A stretch of 7,354 nt of DNA, taken from contig JACZSH010000070.1 in assembly GCA_022574315.1 (NCBI GenBank), forward strand, positions 1 through 7,354, in the 5' to 3' direction. The stretch's first letter is position 1. Each line of letters starts with the position of its first letter. The DNA comes from Chloroflexota bacterium. Lineage in GTDB: Bacteria > Chloroflexota > Dehalococcoidia > Dehalococcoidales > RBG-16-60-22. Below the pieces are notes generated by a model. The model ran no database searches and was not told where the DNA came from. It saw nothing but the letters and a program-made list of their open reading frames with translations. This document shows positions 1 to 6,423 of this stretch, piece by piece. The translations under genes and the position numbers were made by a program.

Positions 1-539
1 GGACCCATCCCCGCGGCCACCGATGCGGCGGCGCCGCCGCTGGAACCACCCACCGTGAAATCGGTGTCCCAGGGATTGCGCGTTATCCCGAAGATTTTAT
101 TAAAGGTCGAAGCCCCGGCGGCAAACTCCGGGGTGTTCGTTTTACCCATGATAATGGCGCCGGCTCTTTTCAAACGCTCGACGACGAGGTCGTCTTCGAC
201 CGGCACAAAATTTTCATACAGCTTGGAGCCAAACGTCGTCCGGACACCGGCCACCGATGTCACATCCTTGATAGACACCGGTATCCCGGTCAGCGGGCCG
301 GTATCGCCGCCTTTCATCACGGCTGATTCAGCCTTTCTGGCCGCCTCAAGGGCCATCTCCGGAACGAGGGTACAATAGGCGTTGATGGTCGGATTTATCT
401 TATCAATACGCTCCAGGAACGCCGTCACCACCTCAACCGGAGATATTTGCCGGGCCTGAATCATTTCTCGGAGCTTCATCGCCGGTGTGTAACACAGGTC
501 TGCCGGGTTAGCCGGGGCTCTGTTTTCTTTAGCTTCCAT
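1..539 (-). CDS. Amidase-signature family hydrolase, N-terminal part (3' end outside window)
   Basis: Partial gene: the first 179 residues are visible and the reading frame runs off the left edge. The protein belongs to the amidase-signature family, whose members hydrolyse or transfer amide nitrogen using a Ser-cisSer-Lys triad. The catalytic lysine is in the SIKDV motif (about Lys91). The glycine/serine-rich signature GGSSGGAAA (about residues 164-172) supplies the bridging serine. The nucleophilic serine, normally about 24 residues further on, lies outside the window. The motif KTNTPEFAAG (about 133-142) resembles general amidases. GatA of the tRNA amidotransferase usually has KTNMDEFAMG, and no gatB or gatC is visible, so I do not call it gatA. 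The ATG at 539 is preceded by GAGGAGG (552-558). The gene lies 94 bases downstream of gyrB on the same strand with no clear terminator between, so co-transcription is possible. The substrate is unknown. Confidence 0.9.
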   Translation of the reverse strand, partial: MEAKENRAPANPADLCYTPAMKLREMIQARQISPVEVVTAFLERIDKINPTINAYCTLVPEMALEAARKAESAVMKGGDTGPLTGIPVSIKDVTSVAGVRTTFGSKLYENFVPVEDDLVVERLKRAGAIIMGKTNTPEFAAGASTFNKIFGITRNPWDTDFTVGGSSGGAAASVAAGMG

Positions 540-633
540 CAGCTGATACCCCCTCCTCGCTATTACCGGGGATTAACCGGACCGTAATGCCGAAACGGTG
601 AATTTATCAACCGCAAACCAGTTTGGGGGCTAT
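540..633 (-). other. gyrB-amidase intergenic gap
   Basis: This gap of 94 bases separates the gyrB stop codon from the amidase start. It carries the amidase ribosome binding site GAGGAGG (552-558). I see no strong GC-rich hairpin followed by a T-run on the minus strand, only a minor CAAAC/GTTTG pairing near 613-624. Read-through from gyrB into the amidase gene is therefore plausible but not shown. Confidence 0.45.
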
Positions 634-2568
634 TTATATGTCCAGGTTGCGGACACTCTTGGCGTGTGCCTGGATAAACGCCTTGCGGGGCGGCACATCT
701 CCACCCATCAGCACGTGGAAAACATGGTCTGCCTTGGCGGCGTCTCTTATTTCCACTCCGAGCAGGGTGCGCGTTTCCGGGTCCATGGTGGTCTCCCACA
801 GTTGCGTCGGGGTCATCTCGCCAAGACCCTTGTAGCGCTGAACGTTTATTTTCTTGGCCCCTTTTAGCTGCTGCATCACTTCTTCTTTTTCCTGTTCCGA
901 GTAAACCCATTGCTGGTTACCGGCCGCCTTAATACGATAAAGGGGGGGCTGGGCAATGTAAAGATAACCACCGTCGATTAACCGTGTCATATGCCGGAAG
1001 AAAAAAGTCAGCAGCAAGGTGCGGATGTGTGACCCGTCAACATCGGCATCCGTCATCAGGATAATGCGGTGATAGCGGAGTTTATCCGGATTAAAATCAT
1101 CACCGATACCGGCCCCCAGTGCGGTAATAATGATGCGGATTTCTTCGCTCGCCAGCATCCTGTCCGGCGGCGCCTTCTCAACATTCAGGATTTTACCCCG
1201 CAGCGGCAGTATCGCCTGGAAACGCCGGTTACGTCCCTGCTTGGCAGAGCCGCCGGCGGAATCACCCTCCACCAGATAAAGTTCGCACTGGGACGGTTCT
1301 TTTTCGGAACAATCAGCCAGTTTCCCGGGCAGGGTGCCCGTATCCAGACTGCTCTTGCGGATAATCAGGTCACGGGCTTTGCGGGCGGCCTCTCTGGCTC
1401 TGGCCACGGTGAGACACTTTTCAATAATCCGCTTGGCTTCATCAGGGTGCTCTTCGAGGTAGAGGGCCAGTCCTTCGCTGACCACGCTTTCCACCTGGCT
1501 CTTAACTTCGATGTTACCCAGCTTGCCTTTAGTCTGTCCTTCAAATTGCGGTTCGGCTATTTTGACACTGATAATGGCGGTAAGCCCTTCCCGCACGTCT
1601 TCACCGGTCAGATTAGACTCGTCATCCTTGAGGAATTTCTTTTTATGGGCGTAGTCATTGAGAACCCTGGTCAGTGCGGAACGGAAACCGGTAAGATGAG
1701 TCCCCCCATCGGCCGTATTGACACAGTTGGCAAAGCTGAGTATGGATTCACTATAACCATCATTATATTGCAGCGCCGCTTCAACCATGGTGCTGTTAAT
1801 CGACTTGGCGATATAAATGGGCTGGAGATGGCGCACCACGCGGCCTCGATTGAGATGGCGGACGAAACCGGTAATTCCCCCTTCAAAATAGAAGGTTAGT
1901 TCTTCATCTCTTTTTTCATCCTGAATCTTTATTTCCAGCTCTTTATTCAGGTAAGCCACTTCCCGCACGCGCTCACTAATGGTGTTGAAATCAATTTTAG
2001 CTTCACCGAATATCTCTGCATCGGCATAGAAAGTGATGGTGGTGCCCGTCTCCGTTGACTCGCCCACCTCAGCTAAAGGCCCCTGGGGTATGCCTTGCTT
2101 ATACTCCTGCCGGTATAGCTTGCCGTCACGCCTGACATCACAGCGAACAAAAGAAGAGAGAGCATTCACCACCGAGGCGCCGACGCCATGTAACCCGCCT
2201 GATACCTGATAGGTGTGACCGCCAAATTTGGCTCCGGCGTGGAGTGTGGTCATCACCGTCTCCAGCGCCGATACGCCCGTCGCCGGATGGATTTCAACCG
2301 GGATGCCGCGTCCGTTATCCTCCACCCTGACACCACCGTCTTCCAGCATGGTGATAACTATCCGGGTGCAATACCCGGCCATCGCCTCGTCAACACTGTT
2401 GTAAATAATCTCGTAGACAACATGGTGCAAGCCACGCTGGTCGGTACTACCAATATACATACTCGGGCGTCGGCGTACTGCCTCCCGCCCGCCCAATACC
2501 TGAATGTCTTCAGCGGTGTACTCGTTGTTCTGGGGCAAGACTGTTGCACGTTGATTTTTCTTCGCCAT
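634..2568 (-). CDS. gyrB: DNA gyrase subunit B
   Basis: A complete type IIA topoisomerase ATPase subunit of 644 residues, the usual length for short GyrB. With GyrA it introduces negative supercoils into DNA at the cost of ATP. The GHKL ATPase domain shows Glu53 and Asn57 (EIIYNSVDEA), DNGRGIP (84-90) and the lid loop GGLHGVG (124-130). The transducer domain carries QTKGKLG (345-351) with the ATP-contacting lysine. The TOPRIM domain has EGDSAGG (Glu434) and the acidic DADVDGSH cluster (Asp507, Asp509, Asp511), which bind magnesium. The C-terminal domain has QRYKGLGEM (577-585) and ends in NLDI. The ending and length favour GyrB over ParE; no gyrA or parC is present to settle it. I chose the ATG at 2568 because GAGGAG (2579-2584) lies 10 bases upstream. 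A GTG at 2610 in the same frame would add 14 residues but lacks family support. The Asp usually found before the ATPase Asn is Tyr56 here, and the nearby RKRPGMYIG motif reads RRRPSMYIG. Confidence 0.95.
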   Translation of the reverse strand: MAKKNQRATVLPQNNEYTAEDIQVLGGREAVRRRPSMYIGSTDQRGLHHVVYEIIYNSVDEAMAGYCTRIVITMLEDGGVRVEDNGRGIPVEIHPATGVSALETVMTTLHAGAKFGGHTYQVSGGLHGVGASVVNALSSFVRCDVRRDGKLYRQEYKQGIPQGPLAEVGESTETGTTITFYADAEIFGEAKIDFNTISERVREVAYLNKELEIKIQDEKRDEELTFYFEGGITGFVRHLNRGRVVRHLQPIYIAKSINSTMVEAALQYNDGYSESILSFANCVNTADGGTHLTGFRSALTRVLNDYAHKKKFLKDDESNLTGEDVREGLTAIISVKIAEPQFEGQTKGKLGNIEVKSQVESVVSEGLALYLEEHPDEAKRIIEKCLTVARAREAARKARDLIIRKSSLDTGTLPGKLADCSEKEPSQCELYLVEGDSAGGSAKQGRNRRFQAILPLRGKILNVEKAPPDRMLASEEIRIIITALGAGIGDDFNPDKLRYHRIILMTDADVDGSHIRTLLLTFFFRHMTRLIDGGYLYIAQPPLYRIKAAGNQQWVYSEQEKEEVMQQLKGAKKINVQRYKGLGEMTPTQLWETTMDPETRTLLGVEIRDAAKADHVFHVLMGGDVPPRKAFIQAHAKSVRNLDI

Positions 2569-2578
2569 ACTTATATAT

Positions 2579-2584
2579 CTCCTC
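2579..2584 (-). promoter_or_regulatory. gyrB ribosome binding site
   Basis: GAGGAG on the minus strand, 10 bases before the ATG at 2568. It selects this start over the upstream in-frame GTG at 2610. Confidence 0.75.
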
Positions 2585-2722
2585 GCTAGCAGTGGTAACC
2601 AACGGCACACTGACAGAGAAGCGGAACGGGGAAACCATGAGGAAAACAGCCCTCATTCGCAAAGAAAAAGGGTGGCCGGCTACCGACGTCTTCGAAAGAC
2701 AAATTACGCATTTGACACTGAT

Positions 2723-2751
2723 ATTATAGCATAATTTACCTCTACGGTAAA
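2723..2751 (-). promoter_or_regulatory. gyrB promoter (sigma-70 type)
   Basis: On the minus strand a perfect -10 box TATAAT (2723-2728) is preceded by TGC, an extended -10 feature. It follows a -35-like TTTACC (2746-2751) at a spacing of 17 bases. Transcription would start near 2716, giving a gyrB leader of roughly 148 bases. Sequence match only. Confidence 0.65.
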
Positions 2752-2844
2752 GCCGACCAGGCTGGGCAGGAAAGATTTCTGCGCCCACCCGCGTTCAAAA
2801 CTGCCGGCTACTCTCAGAACATGTCGCCGATAACCCGATTATTA

Positions 2845-2874
2845 TTGCCAGGAGGACGCTTAATATGTTATATT
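2845..2874 (+). promoter_or_regulatory. pyr operon promoter (sigma-70 type)
   Basis: A -35-like TTGCCA (2845-2850) lies 18 bases before a -10-like TATATT (2869-2874) in a locally AT-rich stretch. Transcription would start near 2881, so the PyrR-binding element falls fully within the leader RNA. That placement supports the call. Confidence 0.6.
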
Positions 2875-2907
2875 AATTGTAATTAACCACCGCCAAGTAC
2901 ACTTTGA

Positions 2908-2938
2908 CCTTTAAGCTGGTCCAGAGAGGCTGGTAAGG
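2908..2938 (+). promoter_or_regulatory. PyrR-binding RNA element (pyr attenuator anti-antiterminator)
   Basis: The core TCCAGAGAGGCT (2920-2931) matches the conserved PyrR-binding loop known from Bacillus pyr leaders. A hairpin can be drawn with lower stem CCTT/AAGG (2908-2911 with 2935-2938), an internal bulge, an upper stem of about 2916-2921 with 2928-2933, and hexaloop CAGAGA (2922-2927). In the known system PyrR with bound UMP or UTP stabilises this fold, so downstream expression falls when pyrimidines are plentiful. The next gene is pyrR itself, which agrees. The 3' side GGTAAGGG (2932-2939) can alternatively pair with the 5' arm of the next hairpin. Confidence 0.85.
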
Positions 2939-2961
2939 GAACCCCAGAGATGAGCGTCACG

Positions 2962-2993
2962 ACCTCTTACCGGCCATGGTAAGAGGTTATTTT
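2962..2993 (+). terminator. Leader hairpin: attenuator terminator and/or SD-sequestering stem
   Basis: A perfect 10-bp stem ACCTCTTACC (2962-2971) / GGTAAGAGGT (2978-2987) with a 6-base loop is followed by TATTTT directly before the pyrR ATG at 2994. It resembles the intrinsic terminator of a pyr attenuator. The 3' arm, however, contains AGAGG (2982-2986), the only plausible pyrR ribosome binding site, 7 bases from the ATG, so the stem would also hide the site. The T-run is short and broken by an A. Control may therefore be translational, by termination, or both. An antiterminator form pairs 2932-2939 with 2964-2971. Confidence 0.75.
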
Positions 2994-3584
2994 ATGTCCA
3001 GTAAAGTAATAATGACGCCAGCGGACATCCGCCGGACTCTGGCTCGTATCGCCCACGAGATTATCGAGCAAAACAGGACCGTGGAAGATCTGCTGCTGGT
3101 AGGTCTGCGTACCAGAGGTGTCCCTTTAGCCCACCGCCTGGCCGCCAATATAGCTTATCTTGAGCCTCCAAAAATTATGGTCGGCGCTTTAGATATCACC
3201 CGTTACCGGGATGATATTTCTTCACACCCGGAAAAACCCGTCGTCCACCGCACTGACATCCCGACCAGTATTGACGGCAAATCAATCGTACTGGTTGATG
3301 ACGTCCTCTATACCGGACGCAGCGCCCGCGCCGCCATGGATGCGCTCATTGACCTGGGGCGACCCAGACTAATCCAACTGGCCGTTCTCATTGACCGGGG
3401 TCACCGGGAAATGCCGATAAGACCCGATTTTGTCGGCAAGAATATTCCGAGCTCAAGACACGAAAATATTAAGGTGCAACTGGTAGAAATAGACGGTATC
3501 GACGAAGTATCTATTCTGAGTGATAGCGACGATAAATCAATCGAAAATGAATTCAGCCGAACAAAATCGTTCGAAAGGAGCTGA
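2994..3584 (+). CDS. pyrR: Bifunctional pyr operon regulator / uracil phosphoribosyltransferase
   Basis: A protein of 196 residues with the PyrR fold. It binds pyr leader RNA when UMP or UTP is high, and family members also convert uracil and PRPP to UMP. The PRPP-binding loop VLVDDVLYTGRSARAA (99-114) carries Asp102 and Asp103. Other PyrR hallmarks are GLRTRGVPLAHRLA (37-50), DITRYRDD (67-74) and DRGHREMPIRPDFVGKNIP (134-152). The family usually ends near residue 180. About 20 polar residues rich in Ser, Asp and Glu extend it here. I chose the ATG at 2994 over the in-frame ATG at 2976, which sits in the leader hairpin loop, because the 2994 start matches the family N-terminus and has AGAGG 7 bases upstream. 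The stop at 3584 is one base from the pyrB start, so the two are probably translationally coupled. The PyrR-binding element in its own leader implies autoregulation. Confidence 0.95.
   Translation: MSSKVIMTPADIRRTLARIAHEIIEQNRTVEDLLLVGLRTRGVPLAHRLAANIAYLEPPKIMVGALDITRYRDDISSHPEKPVVHRTDIPTSIDGKSIVLVDDVLYTGRSARAAMDALIDLGRPRLIQLAVLIDRGHREMPIRPDFVGKNIPSSRHENIKVQLVEIDGIDEVSILSDSDDKSIENEFSRTKSFERS
3574..3580 (+). promoter_or_regulatory. pyrB ribosome binding site
   Basis: AAAGGAG inside the last codons of pyrR, 5 bases before the ATG at 3586. It fixes the pyrB start against the longer in-frame reading from 3520, which would overlap pyrR by 65 bases. Confidence 0.8.
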
Positions 3585-3585
3585 T

Positions 3586-5004
3586 ATGTCACCGCATAGT
3601 AAAAGTTTAGTCACCATCGACGATCTTTCCCATGGAGAAATAGACGCCCTGTTTTCCTTAGCCCAGGTCATGTCAGATTCTCTGGATGAACAGTTCGGCC
3701 TGTGTCGAGGCAAGATAATGGCCAGCCTTTTTTTCGAGCCGAGTACCCGGACCCGGCTCTCCTTTGAAACCGCCATGCACCGGCTCGGGGGCAGTGTTAT
3801 TACCGCCTCGGATATCGGCGCCACCTCACTGGCCAAAGGGGAAAGCATTTCCGATATGGCAAGGGTAATCGGCAGCTATGTTGATATCATTGTCATCCGG
3901 CACCCCTGGGAGGGGGCGGCCAAGGTAGTCGCTGACTATGCCGGGGTCCCGGTGATAAACGCCGGTGACGGGGGCCATCAGCATCCCACGCAGACGCTTT
4001 GTGACCTTTACACGATAAAAAAGGAAAAAGGGACCATCCAGGGGTTAAAGATTGCCCTCTGGGGCGACCTGAAATACGGACGGACCATACATTCCCTGAT
4101 TTTCGCGCTGGCCAAGTTCGGGGCAAACATCCTTTTCTGTCCTTCCCCGGGACTGGAAGTGCCGGAGCACATTATCAAGAAATTAACCGCCGAATACGGG
4201 GGGAAAATGGCAAAATACGCAACCCTTAACCAATCGGTGAAAAACGCCTTTTCTTTCCTGGATGCCGTTTACCTGACGCCGAGCAGCCCGCACCAGCTGG
4301 CCATGATGTCCGACCTGAACATTCAATTCGAACTGGAGTCGGGAGTCGATGCCCTCTACGTAACCCGTCCCCAGAAAGAAAGATTTACCGCCGGCGAAGA
4401 AAGCCGGGAACAAGGAGACCCGTTCCCGGTAGTGGACAAAAAACTACTCCGGGATAAAGCCTTCCGGAAAACTCTGGTCATGCACCCGCTGCCCCGGGTT
4501 GACGAGCTGGCCTACGAAATGGATGCCGACCCGAGAAGCAAATATTTTGAGCAGGCGGCGCACGGAGTACCGGTCAGAATGGCGCTCATCGCGATGCTGC
4601 TGGGGGTTAAAGAAGTTCCGCCGTCCCCGGATGACATTACCCCCGCCCTGGACTATCCGCGTTATGAGCATGATTCGGGAGCCAGGTGTGCCAACCCGCG
4701 CTGTGTTTCAGTACAGAAAACCGAGTTAAAATATCTCAAGCCGGACTTTATAATTGTGAATCGTGAGCCGCTGACGCTAAGGTGTGTCTACTGTGAACAC
4801 GGGGTCGAACCGAAATATGTCGCCAGTGCCGAATGGCATGAAGGTAAAACGGCCACCAAAATTTACCATCATGCCGACAGCCGCTGGGCAAGAAAAATCA
4901 GGCCGGAAAATCTGATCGTTTTTAGTTCAGAGGATGAAGCCGGGGCTAAGGGGTTTAAGCCCAGCCACGACGTTTTAGAGCATCCCTCGAAAAGTCATCA
5001 TTAA
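3586..5004 (+). CDS. pyrB: Aspartate carbamoyltransferase catalytic chain fused to a PyrI-type zinc domain
   Basis: The 472-residue protein is much longer than the usual 305-310. Residues 1 to about 343 form the catalytic chain, which joins carbamoyl phosphate and aspartate to make N-carbamoyl-aspartate, step 2 of UMP synthesis. Active-site motifs are EPSTRTR (51-57), SLAKGES (Ser81, Lys84), RHP (105-107), HPTQT with His133, Arg166, RPQKER (261-266) and HPLPR (300-304). The catalytic part is itself about 30 residues longer than E. coli PyrB, mostly between about 215 and 290. Cysteines 368, 373, 400 and 403 follow as C-X4-C-X26-C-X2-C with VYCEHG. This matches the zinc domain of the regulatory chain PyrI (C-X4-C-X23-C-X2-C in E. 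coli), which contacts catalytic chains. The roughly 100-residue PyrI nucleotide-binding domain is absent. Residues 413-472 are unassigned. Fused PyrB-PyrI enzymes are known, for example in Thermotoga maritima. The gene sits between pyrR (1-base gap) and pyrC (18-base gap). Confidence 0.93.
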   Translation: MSPHSKSLVTIDDLSHGEIDALFSLAQVMSDSLDEQFGLCRGKIMASLFFEPSTRTRLSFETAMHRLGGSVITASDIGATSLAKGESISDMARVIGSYVDIIVIRHPWEGAAKVVADYAGVPVINAGDGGHQHPTQTLCDLYTIKKEKGTIQGLKIALWGDLKYGRTIHSLIFALAKFGANILFCPSPGLEVPEHIIKKLTAEYGGKMAKYATLNQSVKNAFSFLDAVYLTPSSPHQLAMMSDLNIQFELESGVDALYVTRPQKERFTAGEESREQGDPFPVVDKKLLRDKAFRKTLVMHPLPRVDELAYEMDADPRSKYFEQAAHGVPVRMALIAMLLGVKEVPPSPDDITPALDYPRYEHDSGARCANPRCVSVQKTELKYLKPDFIIVNREPLTLRCVYCEHGVEPKYVASAEWHEGKTATKIYHHADSRWARKIRPENLIVFSSEDEAGAKGFKPSHDVLEHPSKSHH

Positions 5005-5022
5005 GGCCAGGTCAGGAAACAA

Positions 5023-6339
5023 GTGAAATCTTTACTGATACGGAACGGCCGGTTAATCGACCCCAGCCAAAACCTGGACAAAATTGGCGACCTGTTTATC
5101 AGTGAAGGTAAGATTTACGGTGTAGAGGACGCTGCACCACCGCCTGATTTGCAGGTCCTTGACGCCGAAGGTCTTATCGTCTGCCCCGGATTCATCGATT
5201 TCCATTGCCACCTGCGACAGCCCGGTGACGAGGCGAAGGAGACCATTGCCACCGGCACGCGAGCCGCCGCCAGAGGTGGTTTCACTACCGTCTGCTGCAT
5301 GCCCAACACCAATCCCCCGCTGGACAATCCGCAGGTAATCGATTATATCCTGAGGGAAGCGGCCCGGGAAGCGGTTGTCCGGGTACTGCCCATCGGCAGT
5401 ATCTCCAGAGGCAGGCAGGGTAAAGAGCTGACCGATATGGGCAAGCTGGCCGCCGCCGGAGCCGTCGCTTTCAGTGATGACGGCACCCCGGTCAGCAGTT
5501 CACCGTTGATGTACCAGGCGCTTGATTGCAGCCGCACCGTCGGTTTACCCATCATCGACCACTGCGAGGATATCACCCTGAGCCAGGGAGGACAGATTCA
5601 TGAAGGCCGGGTATCTCTGGAGCTGGGTCTCCAGGGTATCCCCTCCGCCGCGGAAGAGAATATGGTCGCCCGTAATTTAGCCCTCGCCCGGCAGCTGCCC
5701 GGCAGTCACCTGCACATTGCCCACGTCAGCACCGAAGGGTCGGTGGAGCTTATCCGCCGTGCCCGGGAGAAAGGCGTCTCCGTCACCGCCGAGGTCACCC
5801 CCCACCACCTGACCCTGACCGATGAGGCGGCCAGAGGTTATAATACCGACGCCAAGGTAAGCCCCCCGCTGAGAACGGCGCGAGATAACCAGGCTTTAAT
5901 ACGCGGACTCAGGGAGGGCGTAATCGATTTTATCGTTACCGACCACGCTCCCCATGCCGAGGCGGACAAGCGGTGCGCCTTTAACCTGGCGGCTTCCGGT
6001 ATCAGCAATTTTGAAACTGCCCTGGGCAGCCTGATGGGCCTGGTGCACGCAGGACAACTGACCCTGAATATGCTCATTGCCCGGCTAACCGCCGACCCGG
6101 CCAAAATCCTCCGTCATGAAAAGCTGGGTACATTGCAAAGAGGCGCCCCGGGAGACATTACCATCTTTGACCCGGCTAAAGAGTGGCCGGTAGACACGGG
6201 TAACTTTGCCTCCAAAGGTAAAAATACGCCGCTGGCCGGCACGGTGCTGAAGGGAAAAGTAATGGCCACCATTTACGGGGGAAAGCTGGTCTACCAGGAC
6301 GGCGCCATCAAACTAACTGCATTTCAGGGAAATCGGTAA
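5023..6339 (+). CDS. pyrC: Dihydroorotase, type I, zinc metalloenzyme
   Basis: A complete amidohydrolase of 438 residues that cyclises N-carbamoyl-aspartate to dihydroorotate, step 3 of UMP synthesis. The expected metal ligands are present: His61 and His63 (DFHCHLR), Asp153 (SDDGTP), His180 (DHCED), His234 (HIAHVST) and Asp307 (TDHAPH). Their spacing agrees, within one residue, with my recollection of the Bacillus type I enzyme. MPNTNPP (93-99) is another family signature. The motif usually written HLREPG reads HLRQPG, a Glu-to-Gln change of unknown effect. The start is a GTG at 5023 with a weak AGGA (5014-5017) upstream. It begins 18 bases after the pyrB stop, so it is the third gene of the PyrR-controlled operon and may depend on upstream translation. 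No later pyr gene (carAB, pyrD, pyrF, pyrE) follows in the window. Confidence 0.95.
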   Translation: MKSLLIRNGRLIDPSQNLDKIGDLFISEGKIYGVEDAAPPPDLQVLDAEGLIVCPGFIDFHCHLRQPGDEAKETIATGTRAAARGGFTTVCCMPNTNPPLDNPQVIDYILREAAREAVVRVLPIGSISRGRQGKELTDMGKLAAAGAVAFSDDGTPVSSSPLMYQALDCSRTVGLPIIDHCEDITLSQGGQIHEGRVSLELGLQGIPSAAEENMVARNLALARQLPGSHLHIAHVSTEGSVELIRRAREKGVSVTAEVTPHHLTLTDEAARGYNTDAKVSPPLRTARDNQALIRGLREGVIDFIVTDHAPHAEADKRCAFNLAASGISNFETALGSLMGLVHAGQLTLNMLIARLTADPAKILRHEKLGTLQRGAPGDITIFDPAKEWPVDTGNFASKGKNTPLAGTVLKGKVMATIYGGKLVYQDGAIKLTAFQGNR

Positions 6340-6374
6340 TAGAAATAATGGGAGGGGAAGGGGAAGAATATAGA

Positions 6375-6395
6375 AAGAGGGGCGGCGCCCCTCTT
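6375..6395. repeat. Perfect inverted repeat after pyrC
   Basis: Two 9-base arms, AAGAGGGGC and GCCCCTCTT, flank the loop GGC. On the plus strand no T-run follows, so it is a poor intrinsic terminator for pyrC, though the hairpin could protect the 3' end of the operon mRNA. On the minus strand a T-rich stretch (TTTCTATATTCTT) follows, so it could stop leftward transcripts. It may equally mark the left border of the inserted GIY-YIG unit. Confidence 0.55.
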
Positions 6396-6423
6396 GAACA
6401 CCCTGCTGGGGGCGGGTATAAAG

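Larger units (their letters stand above)
2569..2993. other. Divergent control region between gyrB and the pyr operon
   Basis: This stretch of 425 bases holds no credible protein gene. From left to right it contains the gyrB 5' leader of roughly 148 bases, a leftward promoter with TATAAT, an imperfect inverted repeat TGGGC/GCCCA at 2763-2787 with additional inner pairing, a rightward promoter, and the pyr operon leader with a PyrR-binding element and an SD-containing hairpin. The 2763-2787 repeat has no T-run on either side, so it is unlikely to be an intrinsic terminator. It could be an operator, but nothing ties it to a regulator. The two transcription units diverge and their core promoters are about 95 bases apart. 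Confidence 0.7.

Noticed and set aside
1..539. gatA, glutamyl-tRNA amidotransferase subunit A
   Set aside because: The amidase signature fits, but the KTNTPEF motif is typical of other amidases, and no gatB or gatC is visible. I kept a family-level name.
1069..1899. Open reading frame of 276 codons on the plus strand opposite gyrB
   Set aside because: It is fully antisense to a clearly conserved gyrB coding region, has no recognisable motif and no supporting ribosome site. It is best explained as a shadow of codon bias.
2569..2610. Longer GyrB from the GTG at 2610
   Set aside because: The added 14 residues include the ribosome binding site region and have no family support. GAGGAG at good spacing points to the ATG at 2568.
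2712..2740. Plus-strand promoter from TTGACA at 2712
   Set aside because: The nearest -10-like sequence (CATAAT, 2730-2735) is only 12 bases away, too close, and the pair overlaps the better leftward gyrB promoter.
2976..2993. Alternative pyrR start at ATG 2976
   Set aside because: This ATG spans the loop of the leader hairpin and would place the hairpin 3' arm inside the coding region. The family N-terminus and ribosome site fit the ATG at 2994.
3520..3585. Longer PyrB starting at 3520
   Set aside because: The first 22 residues would overlap pyrR coding sequence. A strong AAAGGAG precedes the ATG at 3586.
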